This document shows positions 1-7,594 of a stretch of DNA of 64,000 bases, piece after piece. The position numbers and the translations under genes were made by a program. The notes beneath the pieces are model-generated. The model worked only from the letters and a program-made list of their open reading frames with translations. It did not search any database and was not told the DNA's origin. Positions within the stretch are counted from its first letter, which is position 1. Each line of letters opens with the position of its first letter. The DNA is from Poritiphilus sp965212595 (lineage in GTDB: Bacteria > Bacteroidota > Bacteroidia > Flavobacteriales > Flavobacteriaceae), in assembly GCA_965212595.1 (NCBI GenBank), contig CBDBVE010000020.1, forward strand, positions 103,311-167,310, in the 5' to 3' direction.

Positions 1-1
1 C

Positions 2-94
2 CCCAATCATGTTGGCTATTACCAGGGCAGTGGCGGTACGCCAACCTATGCTGTCAGATTTTGGCATGCTTATGATTTAGCTTTTAAATACTAA
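2..94 (+). CDS. C-terminal end of an unrecognised protein (partial)
   Basis: An open frame enters the window at base 2 and stops at a TAA at 92-94, giving 30 residues rich in aromatic residues and glycine and ending FKY. It runs convergently into the SDR gene and the two stop codons overlap by 4 bases (91-94), an arrangement typical of two real adjacent genes. Too little is present to name a family. Confidence 0.5.
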   Translation, partial: PNHVGYYQGSGGTPTYAVRFWHAYDLAFKY

Positions 95-843
95 CGGATA
101 TGACTCCCGGCATTCATATCTATTGTCGCTCCTGTGGCATGATCCATTTGTCCGCTTGACATCAGCGCAATTAAGGGTGCAATATCCTCTGGCTTGGTGA
201 GTTCATTTAAAGCGATCTCTTCTAGAACCCGCTCCTCTCCATATTGCGCAATAAACTGCTCAGCCATCGCGGTCCTTGTAAAACCGGGTGCCACAACAAA
301 TGACTTGATATTGTCTTTTCCAAATGAACGCGCTACGCTCCTGGAGAGCGAAGTAAGTCCGCCCTTAGAGGCCGCGTACGCAAGGTATTCTTTTGTCTCT
401 CCTCGGGAAGCGGCCCGGCTCCCTATATAGATAAAGCGTCCGCCTCCCTGCTTCTTATAGTGATCAATACCTAATCTGGTAAGCAAGGCGGCAGCATTCA
501 GGTTAACGGCCATGGTTTCTTTCCATACCTTATACCAATCGTCTGCAGTATCCTCCATAACATGGGGCCTAAAAATGGCAGCATTAAGAATAATGGTGTC
601 AATTCTCTTTAAAGCTGTAACTACTGCTTCAAAAAGTTCAGCAACCTGATGCTCTTTTGCCAAATCTGCCTGAAAAATTTTGGCCTTTTCAAAACTTTCT
701 AAAAAATCTTCGGCGCCTTTTCTATTTCTATTGTAATGAATGGCAACTTCAGCCCCGTTCTGAAGTAAAAGTTTGGCAATTGCCTTTCCAATACCACTTG
801 ACGCTCCTGTAACCAAAATTTTATGTTCTTTCAAGTCCTTCAT
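91..843 (-). CDS. SDR family NAD(P)-dependent oxidoreductase
   Basis: This is a classical short-chain dehydrogenase/reductase of about 250 residues, the usual family length, predicted to be cytosolic. The N-terminal Rossmann fold carries the cofactor motif TGASSGIG near residues 13-20. A NAA variant of the NNAG motif follows in the middle, and the catalytic pair is seen as the serine in IGSRAA and the YAASK motif (Tyr and Lys). The C-terminal PGFTRTAM loop is typical of FabG-like reductases. The substrate cannot be read from sequence. I chose the ATG at 841-843; an in-frame TTG just upstream would add one residue. An 8-bp inverted repeat (847-854/868-875) lies directly upstream of the start. 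The gene is convergent with the partial gene at the window edge. Confidence 0.9.
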   Translation of the reverse strand: MKDLKEHKILVTGASSGIGKAIAKLLLQNGAEVAIHYNRNRKGAEDFLESFEKAKIFQADLAKEHQVAELFEAVVTALKRIDTIILNAAIFRPHVMEDTADDWYKVWKETMAVNLNAAALLTRLGIDHYKKQGGGRFIYIGSRAASRGETKEYLAYAASKGGLTSLSRSVARSFGKDNIKSFVVAPGFTRTAMAEQFIAQYGEERVLEEIALNELTKPEDIAPLIALMSSGQMDHATGATIDMNAGSHIR

Positions 844-846
844 CAA

Positions 847-875
847 CCATACTTAGAATACAGCTCAAAGTATGG
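847..875. promoter_or_regulatory. Perfect 8-bp inverted repeat upstream of the SDR gene
   Basis: CCATACTT at 847-854 is matched by AAGTATGG at 868-875 with a 13-base spacer. It begins 4 bases upstream of the SDR ATG, so it would fall in the 5' leader or promoter of that leftward gene. It could be an operator or an mRNA hairpin over the start. The rest of 876-1130 shows nothing I can name. Confidence 0.3.
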
Positions 876-1130
876 AGAATAGGTGAGTTTTACAACTTAG
901 GATCAGAAACAAAACTGTAAGTTTTAAAATCCCGTAATCCAAAGTGCAGACTTCATTCGTATCTAAAAAAGTGCCTGAAAGATGTATCCCCTAAATTGAC
1001 ATTCACCCAATACCGGTGAGAACTGATTGAAAAGGAAGCGCCCAAGGGTACCAAGCCCAATCCAACTTCTACAAAATTTACTAAGATCGGAGTAATCTCC
1101 GGGCATGTCCCGTGGGTCAGTTCTATCTGG

Positions 1131-1138
1131 TAAATTTG
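1131..1138 (+). promoter_or_regulatory. Candidate Bacteroidota -7 promoter element
   Basis: TAAATTTG fits the TAnnTTTG -7 consensus of Bacteroidota primary-sigma promoters. It lies 31 bases upstream of the ATG of the lipoprotein gene at 1169, which would leave a short leader. No clear TTG -33 box sits at the usual 19-base distance, so this is a tentative call. Confidence 0.35.
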
Positions 1139-1168
1139 ACGAAGCTCTAAATCTTACACCCCAAAATC

Positions 1169-2161
1169 ATGAGAAATTACCTAAGAATTTCCTGTGCCTG
1201 TATTTTACTGGCATTTTTTTCCTGTTCAAAGACAGAAGAAGCAATTATCGAAGTAGCACCTGACAACACTCCAGAATCTACTCCAGAGCCTGAGCCTGAG
1301 CCTGAATCCACCGACCCTGAATGCGAACCCAGTTCAATAGTTAATTTTCCAGGAGGTCGTGTCATCATGACCTTCGACGGCAATGTACATGACGATGACG
1401 ATATTTTGGCTATGCCATACTCCGCTGGTATGTGGTGGGCCGCAGGCCTGAAAGATCAGGTAGTCCAAATTGAATACAATAATCATGTCTGTGATATCAA
1501 TACAAACGAGAACGATGAGTCCGGACCGGGAGATGGAGACGATTCCCAAAATATGCGGCAAAGCGCCAATGGGCTCATGTCTCGTTTTGGTTATTCATCA
1601 TCAGTACTTTTTGACTATGAGAAAAAAGCAACGGCTTCCACCAATAAAATGGCCGCCGAAATAGAGAAATCTACCGCTGCAAATCCGCTTTGGATCTTAG
1701 CCGCAGGTCCTATGGAAACCTTATGGAGGGCTTTAGAGCAGGCAGATAGCGGATTCGATCATGTCTCCATAATTTCACATTCCAATTGGAATGAACAGCA
1801 TGCACATTGTAGCGATGCTCATACCTGGGCCGATATAAAGAGCAAATACAAACCAAAAGGCGTGTTCTTCGTAGGGTTTTGCAAACGTACCGAATGTGCC
1901 GGGCCCAGCACACTTAAGGACCAAAATTCGGGCTTTAGTTCGGAGATCAGCAATTGGAACTGGATGAAAAATAGCAGCCACGAATACAACCGTTGGATCT
2001 TCAACCGAAATCCTTTTTCAGATAAGTTCGACCCCTCAGACATTGGGATGTCTTATTTTCTGATTACCGGAGGTCCCTTTGAAGGTGGCGATAAAGAAGG
2101 TGATCATCAGGACGCAAAAAAACTAATGGAAAACCCTTGCGATTCGAGTACCGGAGGATAG
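1169..2161 (+). CDS. Lipoprotein with a nucleoside-hydrolase-like domain
   Basis: The protein has 330 residues and starts with a lipoprotein signal whose lipobox ends FFSC (Cys19). A Glu/Pro-rich tether (about residues 25-50) comes next. The remaining 270 residues form one domain that opens with GRVIMTFDG followed by HDDDD. This Asp-rich strand-loop resembles the metal-binding start of nucleoside hydrolases and of Sde182-like proteins. A later segment, NPLWILAAGPMETLWRAL, fits the same fold. The assignment to that fold is by resemblance only, and the substrate is unknown. The domain is closely repeated in the T9SS cargo at 3323-5395, so the two are paralogs displayed by different export routes. 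It is probably surface or outer-membrane anchored. Confidence 0.7.
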   Translation: MRNYLRISCACILLAFFSCSKTEEAIIEVAPDNTPESTPEPEPEPESTDPECEPSSIVNFPGGRVIMTFDGNVHDDDDILAMPYSAGMWWAAGLKDQVVQIEYNNHVCDINTNENDESGPGDGDDSQNMRQSANGLMSRFGYSSSVLFDYEKKATASTNKMAAEIEKSTAANPLWILAAGPMETLWRALEQADSGFDHVSIISHSNWNEQHAHCSDAHTWADIKSKYKPKGVFFVGFCKRTECAGPSTLKDQNSGFSSEISNWNWMKNSSHEYNRWIFNRNPFSDKFDPSDIGMSYFLITGGPFEGGDKEGDHQDAKKLMENPCDSSTGG

Positions 2162-2251
2162 GGGAAACCTGTTAAAATTCGTATGGCATTCCTATTAAGG
2201 CCGTTCTTTGACTGATTAATTATTATCTTAATCTCCTCTTTAATATGTGCG

Positions 2252-2860
2252 ATGCTACGAAATCTGGTATTACTGTTTTTTTTGCCTGTGATGGCCACAG
2301 GATGGGCTCAGGATAATCGAATAAAAATCGAGGCTAAAAAAATTCCCAACAGGTTAGCTTTTTATGCGATTAACCAAAGTGAGAACGACCTTGACGTAAA
2401 GCTTACCTTAAAGGGTACCAATTTTCGGCAAAGTAAAGCCCGGCCAAGGTTTGTTAGAATCCCGGCGACTTCTAAGGTGCATATGAAAACGGTAGTAGTA
2501 GTAAGAGGAAAACAACCGCAATACACTTATGAACTGGTGGTGAACGACAGCTTATCGCGACGTGCTTTGCGAAAGGAATATGAACTGGTAAAAATTAAAC
2601 CGAAAAAGAGCATAACACTTTACGTACCGGCTAGCTGTATATCATGCGATAGCCTTGAAGTGCGCCTTGCTGAAGGAAGGTATCTCTATAAGGTTCATAA
2701 GCTTGAGGAAAGACAGGAGATTAAAGATCAGTTAAGTAGGTCATTCGCAAATAGCATAAATCTGGATTCTTTGCAAACCCCTATCCTCAACCTTGGTGGC
2801 AAACTCTTTACCAAAATAGAGTCTTACGAGAAACTCCTCGAAGAATTAGCTAAGGAGTGA
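2252..2860 (+). CDS. Secreted protein with a glutaredoxin-like C-terminal region
   Basis: This 202-residue protein has an N-terminal signal peptide (about residues 1-19, ending GWAQ). The first part is a beta-rich segment of about 100 residues. In the second part a CISC pair (a CxxC motif) sits after a beta strand, and near the end come a TPIL turn (cis-Pro-like), a GGKLF strand and a terminal helix. That order matches thioredoxin/glutaredoxin folds, so a periplasmic thiol-disulfide role is plausible but not proven. It lies between the two nucleoside-hydrolase-like paralogs in the same direction, 90 bases after the first and 462 before the second. Whether it works with them is unknown. Confidence 0.6.
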   Translation: MLRNLVLLFFLPVMATGWAQDNRIKIEAKKIPNRLAFYAINQSENDLDVKLTLKGTNFRQSKARPRFVRIPATSKVHMKTVVVVRGKQPQYTYELVVNDSLSRRALRKEYELVKIKPKKSITLYVPASCISCDSLEVRLAEGRYLYKVHKLEERQEIKDQLSRSFANSINLDSLQTPILNLGGKLFTKIESYEKLLEELAKE

Positions 2861-2933
2861 GCCTTCTCGCCTGTTTAAACCTGGTATTTAGCTGACTTTT
2901 AAAACTTTAACATTATGGTGTAAAAAAAAATTA

Positions 2934-2968
2934 TATTTTTGTCAGCTGAAACTTACAAGTTTGTAAGT
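2934..2968 (+). promoter_or_regulatory. Candidate promoter with overlapping dyad operator
   Basis: TATTTTTG at 2934-2941 fits the TAnnTTTG -7 consensus. Ten bases further on is a perfect dyad: ACTTACAA (2951-2958), two central bases, TTGTAAGT (2961-2968). A dyad just after the predicted start of transcription is a typical repressor position. The promoter would drive the T9SS cargo gene through a leader of roughly 370 bases. The -33 box is not clear. Confidence 0.4.
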
Positions 2969-3322
2969 GGCTATTAGGCTATGCGTTAGCCCCAAAACAC
3001 ATACTTAATTATATCTTTTTATTATGTTCCCCCAAATCTCAAATGCCCGAATAGGGCTAAAAATTCAATGCGTTCTAACCGGAACGTCCTATTTCAAGAA
3101 TCTTCCAAGCCTTCTAAAACCTCAAATCACATTTAACTCCAAATTTATTTTGTTAGAATAAGCCATTCACCTAACACGGATGGCTACAGACTTCCTTAGG
3201 AGAGCTTTTATAGCCTCTCCCGGGAGGTCCCTGTATTTTCTTAGCAGCGGATGACCTATGCGGTGCCGTGAAATCTCTTAATCTATTAACCCCTAAACCT
3301 TTACATGTAAAATTTGACCTTT
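2969..3322 (+). other. Long non-coding leader before the T9SS cargo gene
   Basis: About 350 bases with no convincing gene. A 45-codon open frame (3024-3161) has no support. Around 3199-3226 there are small hairpins: GGAGAG pairs with CTCTCC, and a 10-bp palindrome CTCCCGGGAG follows. They could fold the leader, but I recognise no known riboswitch. Confidence 0.35.
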
Positions 3323-5395
3323 ATGAAAACAATTTTAAAAGTTTCCCTATTCCTGCTGATTAGCATTAGACTTTCAGCGCAATCTAATTGTAACCCAATT
3401 CCTGAAGTAAACTTTCCTGGCGGTCGTGTGATAATGACTTTCGATGGCAATGTACACGATGACGATGACATTGTTGGAATGCCCTACTCTGCCGCTATGT
3501 GGTGGGCGGCCGGACTAAAAAATAAAGTAGTTCAGATAGAATACAACAACCATGTTTGCGATACCAATACAAACGAAAATGACGAATCCGGGCCAGGAGC
3601 TGGTGACGATTCTCAAAATATGCGAACAAGCGCCTCTGGAATCATTTCGCGTTTTGGTTACAATGCGTCAATCTTTTATGATTACGAAACCAAAGCCAAT
3701 GCATCTACCAATAAAATGGCTGCTGAAATAGAAAAATCGACAGCTTCTAACCCCTTATGGATCATAGCCGCCGGCCCCATGGAAACACTATGGCGAGCTA
3801 TGGAAAAAGCAAAAAAAGGACATAAACACCTTACCGTAATATCGCACTCTAACTGGAATGAGAAACACGCACATTGCAGTGGGGCTCATACCTGGTCTGA
3901 TATTAAAAATAAATACCTGTCTAAAGGAGTGTACTTTGTAGGGTTTTGCAAACGTTTAGAATGTAGTGGTCCCAGTATGCTAAAGGATCAGAACGCCGGA
4001 TTTAGTTCTGAAATTAGTTATTGGACCTGGATGAAAAACAGTAGCAAGGAATACAACAGATGGATCTTTAAGCGTAACCCCTTTAGCAATAAATTTGACC
4101 CTTCTGATGCAGGTATGTCTTATTTTCTTATTACCGGCGGGCCTTTTAACGGTGGGGATTCTGAAGGCAACCACAACGATGCAAAAAAGCTACTGGAAAA
4201 CCCTTGTACAAATACATCAGGCAAAGGTGGCAATACTCCCCCATCTCTCACTATTCTATCTCCCACTGAGGGCGAAGTTGTAACCGTAGGAAGCGATGTA
4301 AGTGTGGATATATCGGCTACTGATGCCGAAGGGAGCATAAGCACCTATAGAGTTATAGTAGATGGTGTACTTAAACAGACCAGTAGCGGTAGTTATACTC
4401 CTTATACCATTTCAAATATTAAGGCGGGAAGTCACACGATAAAAGTTAAGGTCACAGACAATTCGGGAGCGGTAACCGTGCAGACTATCGGAATTATAGC
4501 GCAAAATACCGGGACGAGTGGAAATCAAGCGCCATCTTTAAGTATTTCTGCTCCCCAAGATGGCCAGAATCTTGAAGTGGGAGCCTCACTTACGGTTATG
4601 CTCGATGCCGATGATGAAGATGGTAAAATTAAGCAGCATCAAATTTCGGTTAATGGCGTTCTTAAAGATACAGATGGAAGTACCTACTCTCCTTATAAAA
4701 TGAATTCATTAAAAAAGGGAAGCTATGCAATAAAAGCTACGGTAACCGACAATAAAGGTGCAAAGACCAGCGAGACGATAAGTTTTACAGTAGGTGAAAC
4801 CAACGGGAGTTCTGGCGGTGCTAATACCCCTCCCTCCTTGTCTATAACTGCTCCCGCTAATGGGGCCACGGTGGTTGCCGGAACCAATGTTGCCGTTAAA
4901 CTATTGGCTACTGATGAGGATGGGAAGATTGTAATACATCGAATTTTTTTAAATGGAGTTTTAGTAGATAAAGATGGGCAAAGTTATTCTACCCATAGAA
5001 TTAAAGGAATTAAAGCAGGAAATTACACCATCAAGGCCAAAGTTACTGATGACAGCGGTGCTGTGACAACAAAATCTATAAGTTTTAGTGCTGTGGGCAA
5101 TTCAAAGCAATCTACCGTAGTCACTAAAGCAGCTGCAGACTTCGGCCCTGTTGAGAAAGCACCTGACCCAGGCACAGGCTCCTTTCTAACCGTTGCGCCA
5201 AATCCTGTTAAAGATGGGCAATTGAAATTTGAACAAGAAGGTAACCAATACCTTTATATAGTAGATATGCAGGGCGCACTGATAAAACAGTTAGAAGTAA
5301 ACGGTAGTTCTCATGAGGAAGACATCTCCGAACTTTCTCCTGGTCTCTATTTCATAGTGACCGACAAATTATCTAAAAGGGTACTTATAGAATAG
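3323..5395 (+). CDS. T9SS-secreted nucleoside-hydrolase-like protein with Ig-like repeats
   Basis: The protein has 690 residues, starting at the ATG at 3323; the in-frame TTG at 3314 is a less likely start. Order of parts: signal peptide (1-20, ending SAQ); a nucleoside-hydrolase-like domain (about 25-290) that closely matches the lipoprotein at 1169-2161, including GRVIMTFDG and the HDDDD segment; three Ig-like repeats of about 90 residues, each opening with an NTPPSL- or NQAPSL-type strand and ending in a VTDxxG turn; and a C-terminal T9SS type A sorting domain (about 620-690, with VAPNPVKDG and ELSPGLYF). It should cross the outer membrane by T9SS and be anchored or released at the surface. 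The Ig modules may place the enzyme on a polymer. Substrate unknown. A terminator follows at 5445. Confidence 0.85.
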   Translation: MKTILKVSLFLLISIRLSAQSNCNPIPEVNFPGGRVIMTFDGNVHDDDDIVGMPYSAAMWWAAGLKNKVVQIEYNNHVCDTNTNENDESGPGAGDDSQNMRTSASGIISRFGYNASIFYDYETKANASTNKMAAEIEKSTASNPLWIIAAGPMETLWRAMEKAKKGHKHLTVISHSNWNEKHAHCSGAHTWSDIKNKYLSKGVYFVGFCKRLECSGPSMLKDQNAGFSSEISYWTWMKNSSKEYNRWIFKRNPFSNKFDPSDAGMSYFLITGGPFNGGDSEGNHNDAKKLLENPCTNTSGKGGNTPPSLTILSPTEGEVVTVGSDVSVDISATDAEGSISTYRVIVDGVLKQTSSGSYTPYTISNIKAGSHTIKVKVTDNSGAVTVQTIGIIAQNTGTSGNQAPSLSISAPQDGQNLEVGASLTVMLDADDEDGKIKQHQISVNGVLKDTDGSTYSPYKMNSLKKGSYAIKATVTDNKGAKTSETISFTVGETNGSSGGANTPPSLSITAPANGATVVAGTNVAVKLLATDEDGKIVIHRIFLNGVLVDKDGQSYSTHRIKGIKAGNYTIKAKVTDDSGAVTTKSISFSAVGNSKQSTVVTKAAADFGPVEKAPDPGTGSFLTVAPNPVKDGQLKFEQEGNQYLYIVDMQGALIKQLEVNGSSHEEDISELSPGLYFIVTDKLSKRVLIE

Positions 5396-5444
5396 AAGAT
5401 CTTCAATAAGGCGTTTTGCCATGCGCCTCAAATTGTGGGTTTGG

Positions 5445-5474
5445 AAAAAGGAGTCTGATCAGGCTCCTTTTTTT
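5445..5474 (+). terminator. Rho-independent terminator of the T9SS cargo gene
   Basis: AAAAAGGAG (5445-5453) pairs with CTCCTTTTT (5464-5472), and a T run follows. The loop contains the palindrome CTGATCAG. It lies 50 bases after the stop of the upstream gene and separates it from the micro-protein array. Confidence 0.75.
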
Positions 5475-5791
5475 ATGCTTTGCTAAATCTTCTTTGAATA
5501 TTTATAGTCATACCTCCCTCCTATTTCTGTAAAATCAAGCTGTCAGTAAAGCTATAATAAAGCAGCTAAAAAGAGTTTTATAGAAGAAATTGATTTTTTA
5601 AAAAAAAAAATTCAAAAAAACATGAGGAAATCATAATATATTGATTTCTAGATGTTTATATGGATTATTCATGTTTTTGACGTCCAAAAAATTGTTAAAT
5701 ATTGCTTAAAACGGTACTATTTATTACATAGTACTGTAACAAAAATGTTAAAGCGTCGTCTTGTAAGTGTAAGCAAATCAAAATAACAGTA
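5475..5791 (+). other. A/T-rich upstream region of the micro-protein array
   Basis: About 320 very A/T-rich bases without a gene. They hold a poly-A tract near 5600, the dyad at 5714-5734 and a TTGTAAGT octamer at 5761-5768. That octamer equals a half-site of the dyad upstream of the T9SS cargo gene. I could not find an unambiguous TAnnTTTG promoter. Confidence 0.4.
5714..5734. promoter_or_regulatory. Perfect 7-7-7 dyad upstream of the micro-protein array
   Basis: GTACTAT (5714-5720) and ATAGTAC (5728-5734) form a perfect inverted repeat around a 7-base centre, 57 bases upstream of the first small ATG (5792). Position and symmetry suit a dimeric regulator's operator. No protein partner can be named. 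Confidence 0.4.
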
Positions 5792-5908
5792 ATGAAAACC
5801 TCAAAAAGTAAAAAACAAAAAAGAAGTAATTACTTAATTATGGGTTTCGGCTGGAGTAAGAAAACGACTTACAAAACAAGACAACAACAACACAACATCA
5901 TTTTTTAA
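5792..5908 (+). CDS. Basic 38-residue micro-protein, array member 0 (divergent)
   Basis: An ATG frame of exactly 38 codons plus TAA. The product starts MKTSKSKK, contains FGWSKKTTY and has ten Lys/Arg and no Asp/Glu. It shares its length and MKT start with the four repeated micro-proteins that follow but lacks their RRFSYFS core, so it may be a distant member or a leader peptide. No signal peptide or membrane helix is seen. It is 20 bases upstream of the first true copy. Coding status rests on the length match and position only. Confidence 0.4.
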   Translation: MKTSKSKKQKRSNYLIMGFGWSKKTTYKTRQQQHNIIF

Positions 5909-5928
5909 CAACAAAAAACCTAGAAATA

Positions 5929-6045
5929 ATGAAAACTTTTAGCAGCAGACAAACACCGACAGAATCAAGAAGATTCTCTTACTTCTCAAACTTTAAAGAC
6001 AGCAAACGAGTGCGCTGGACAGAAGTAAGGCACTATGTGATCTAA
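5929..6045 (+). CDS. Basic aromatic micro-protein, array copy 1
   Basis: 38 residues with the array core RRFSYFS-x-F-xxx-KRVRW-x-E-x-R-x-Y-V. Twenty-three of 38 positions are identical in all four copies. Copy 1 differs from copies 2-4 in residues 6-9 (SRQT) and ends HYVI. No signal peptide and no membrane segment are present. The charge is strongly positive and the many Phe/Tyr/Trp residues would suit nucleic-acid, membrane or protein-surface binding, but I recognise no family. It is preceded by an A-rich leader (ACCTAGAAATA just before ATG) that resembles the spacers before the other copies. Confidence 0.7.
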   Translation: MKTFSSRQTPTESRRFSYFSNFKDSKRVRWTEVRHYVI

Positions 6046-6088
6046 ATCAACAAACAATTTAATAACCCTCTATAAAAACATAATAATC

Positions 6089-6205
6089 ATGAAATCATTT
6101 AGCAAATTATCATCACCAACAGCATCAAGAAGATTCTCTTACTTCTCAAGTTTCAACAACAGCAAACGAGTTCGCTGGTCTGAAGTAAGAAACTACGTAG
6201 CCTAA
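6089..6205 (+). CDS. Basic aromatic micro-protein, array copy 2
   Basis: 38 residues, MKSFSKLSSPTASRRFSYF at the N-terminus and NYVA at the end. It has eight Lys/Arg against one Glu. Its DNA differs from copy 3 at only three of 117 bases, which marks a recent duplication. Each of copies 2-4 follows a near-identical spacer with a CAACC-C-CT(A)-A-rich stretch ending just before the ATG, which may serve as the translation initiation region. Function unknown. Confidence 0.75.
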   Translation: MKSFSKLSSPTASRRFSYFSSFNNSKRVRWSEVRNYVA

Positions 6206-6254
6206 AACATACGTACAAGCAATTCATCAACCCTCTATAAAAAACAAAACAGTC

Positions 6255-6371
6255 ATGAAAACCTTTAGCAAATTATCATCACCAACAGCATCAAGAAGAT
6301 TCTCTTACTTCTCAAGTTTCAACAACAGCAAACGAGTTCGTTGGTCTGAAGTAAGAAACTACGTAGCCTAA
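6255..6371 (+). CDS. Basic aromatic micro-protein, array copy 3
   Basis: 38 residues, identical in protein to copy 2 except Thr for Ser at position 3. The start-to-start distance from copy 2 is 166 bases and to copy 4 is 165, so the whole gene with its spacer was duplicated. Function unknown; see the array entry for the selection argument. Confidence 0.75.
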   Translation: MKTFSKLSSPTASRRFSYFSSFNNSKRVRWSEVRNYVA

Positions 6372-6419
6372 AACATACGTACAGACAATTCATCAACCCC
6401 CTAGAAAAACAAAACAGTC

Positions 6420-6536
6420 ATGAAAACTTTTAGCAGACTATCATCGCCAACCGAAACCAGACGATTTTCCTACTTTTCCAATTTTAAAGGAACTAAAAGA
6501 GTACGTTGGACAGAATGCAGAAACTACGTGCATTAA
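6420..6536 (+). CDS. Basic aromatic micro-protein, array copy 4
   Basis: 38 residues with the same core but TECRNYVH at the end, the only copy with a cysteine. Against copy 2 most conserved codons in the core carry silent third-base or Arg-codon changes (for example TTT for TTC, CGT for CGC, AGA for CGA) while the amino acids stay the same. That is the signature of a selected coding sequence, not a DNA repeat. A strong terminator follows at 6575. Confidence 0.75.
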   Translation: MKTFSRLSSPTETRRFSYFSNFKGTKRVRWTECRNYVH

Positions 6537-6574
6537 CCAACACTTCAACAGCCAGAGGAATTAGTTAGTGGTTT

Positions 6575-6608
6575 GAAAAAGGAGGCATCTTAACGGGTCT
6601 CCTTTTTC
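6575..6608 (+). terminator. Rho-independent terminator of the micro-protein array
   Basis: A 10-bp stem pairs GAAAAAGGAG (6575-6584) with CTCCTTTTTC (6599-6608). It lies 38 bases after the last micro-protein stop. It is almost the same stem as the terminator before the array at 5445. Confidence 0.75.
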
Positions 6609-6646
6609 ATTTGTACTTAGAACCGCACTCCCCTATTTACCATTAA

Positions 6647-6676
6647 AAAAGCCCTTATCGTTGGATAAGGGCTTTT
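6647..6676. terminator. Bidirectional-type terminator hairpin
   Basis: AAAAGCCCTTATC (6647-6659) pairs perfectly over 13 bp with GATAAGGGCTTTT (6664-6676) around a 4-base loop. It sits 22 bases beyond the stop of the leftward lipoprotein gene at 6699-7490, which it most likely terminates. It would also stop read-through from the array. Confidence 0.75.
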
Positions 6677-6698
6677 AACTTTTCCTAAATATCTTTTA

Positions 6699-7490
6699 TT
6701 AATCGTTAAGCGTTATATCCTGGGTTGCCCCATTTGGATAGATGACAGTAGCTACATCGTCGCAGCTTCCATCTCCAAAATCTACCGTTACTTCAAGACC
6801 ATTTTTATTGACATCCATCGTTCCTTGAGTAATATAAGCACAGTTTAAACTGGCTTCCAAGGTACTTGTAACCTCAATGGAATAAGAGTTTTCACCAATG
6901 GTCACTGTCCAGTTCCCTGAAATTGTAAAGGCAGTAGACTCCAGGTCTTCACCAAAAGTAAATCCAAAAGTTTTAGTTCCAGTCTCCGTAATAAGCGTTC
7001 CATCACCCATTGTAGCAGTCATATTGCTCGTAACATTGAAGGAATAAGAAGTTTGATCCATATTGGCATCGAAGGTATAGCTTCTAGTACCGTTTAGCTC
7101 TATATCTCCTACAAAGAAGCTATCATATGTAGCAGTAAACGCTGAAGATTGTTCACTGGTTTCATAGACAACCGTCAAAGTACCATTGACATTATCTGTC
7201 CCGTTTAGGTTACAATTATTAAAAACGATGGTAAAACCTGTATCTGTATACTCTGCTTCATAGCAGTCGTTGCCATTTTTGCCGGCAGGATCACCACCAA
7301 TAAAGGCCTCAGCCAGTGCATTATCGGCTACACTGGAAATATCATCGGTTTCTAAAATTGTCTGTAATTCTGTTTGAGATAGCTCCTGATCTGGTGGAGA
7401 GTCTTCGCTGTCATTGCTACAGCTAAAGGTGAAAATCGCTAAAACTCCAAGGAGAGCAATATTCTTCATAGCATAAAGAGATCTTTTCAT
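6699..7490 (-). CDS. Hypothetical beta-rich lipoprotein
   Basis: This 263-residue protein has a lipoprotein signal with lipobox FTFSC, then an acidic linker. The body is rich in Thr, Asn and Gly and in alternating strand patterns, for example repeated 'GT..V.YET' and 'G.WTVTIG' segments, and has five cysteines outside the lipobox. I do not recognise a family; a beta-sandwich or barrel-like envelope lipoprotein is likely. The start at 7490 is used; the ATG at 7469 (MKNIALLG) would also give a good lipoprotein signal. It stands alone between the array and a set of leftward exported enzymes. Confidence 0.65.
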   Translation of the reverse strand: MKRSLYAMKNIALLGVLAIFTFSCSNDSEDSPPDQELSQTELQTILETDDISSVADNALAEAFIGGDPAGKNGNDCYEAEYTDTGFTIVFNNCNLNGTDNVNGTLTVVYETSEQSSAFTATYDSFFVGDIELNGTRSYTFDANMDQTSYSFNVTSNMTATMGDGTLITETGTKTFGFTFGEDLESTAFTISGNWTVTIGENSYSIEVTSTLEASLNCAYITQGTMDVNKNGLEVTVDFGDGSCDDVATVIYPNGATQDITLND

Positions 7491-7594
7491 GATAATTTAT
7501 TATGGGGTTTACCATGTAAGAACGGTGATTGGCGGGGTTTAGTGCGTTAAATTTTAAATTATACGGACAGTTTTTCGGAATTAAATCAATGTAT

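Larger units (their letters stand above)
5929..6536 (+). repeat. Tandem array of four micro-protein genes, 160-166 bp period
   Basis: Four direct repeats start at 5929, 6089, 6255 and 6420. Each unit holds one 38-codon gene and a spacer of about 45-50 bases. Units 2 and 3 are nearly identical and units 1 and 4 are diverged. The array sits alone between terminators at 5445 and 6575, so it is probably its own transcription unit. Confidence 0.8.

Noticed and set aside
3024..3161. A 45-codon frame in the leader of the T9SS cargo gene
   Set aside because: No homology, no initiation context and no signal of selection; likely chance in an A/T-rich leader.
5929..6536. The 160-166 bp repeats as a CRISPR array or non-coding satellite
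   Set aside because: Period and unit size do not fit CRISPR, there are no cas genes, and differences between units fall mainly on silent codon positions of a conserved frame.
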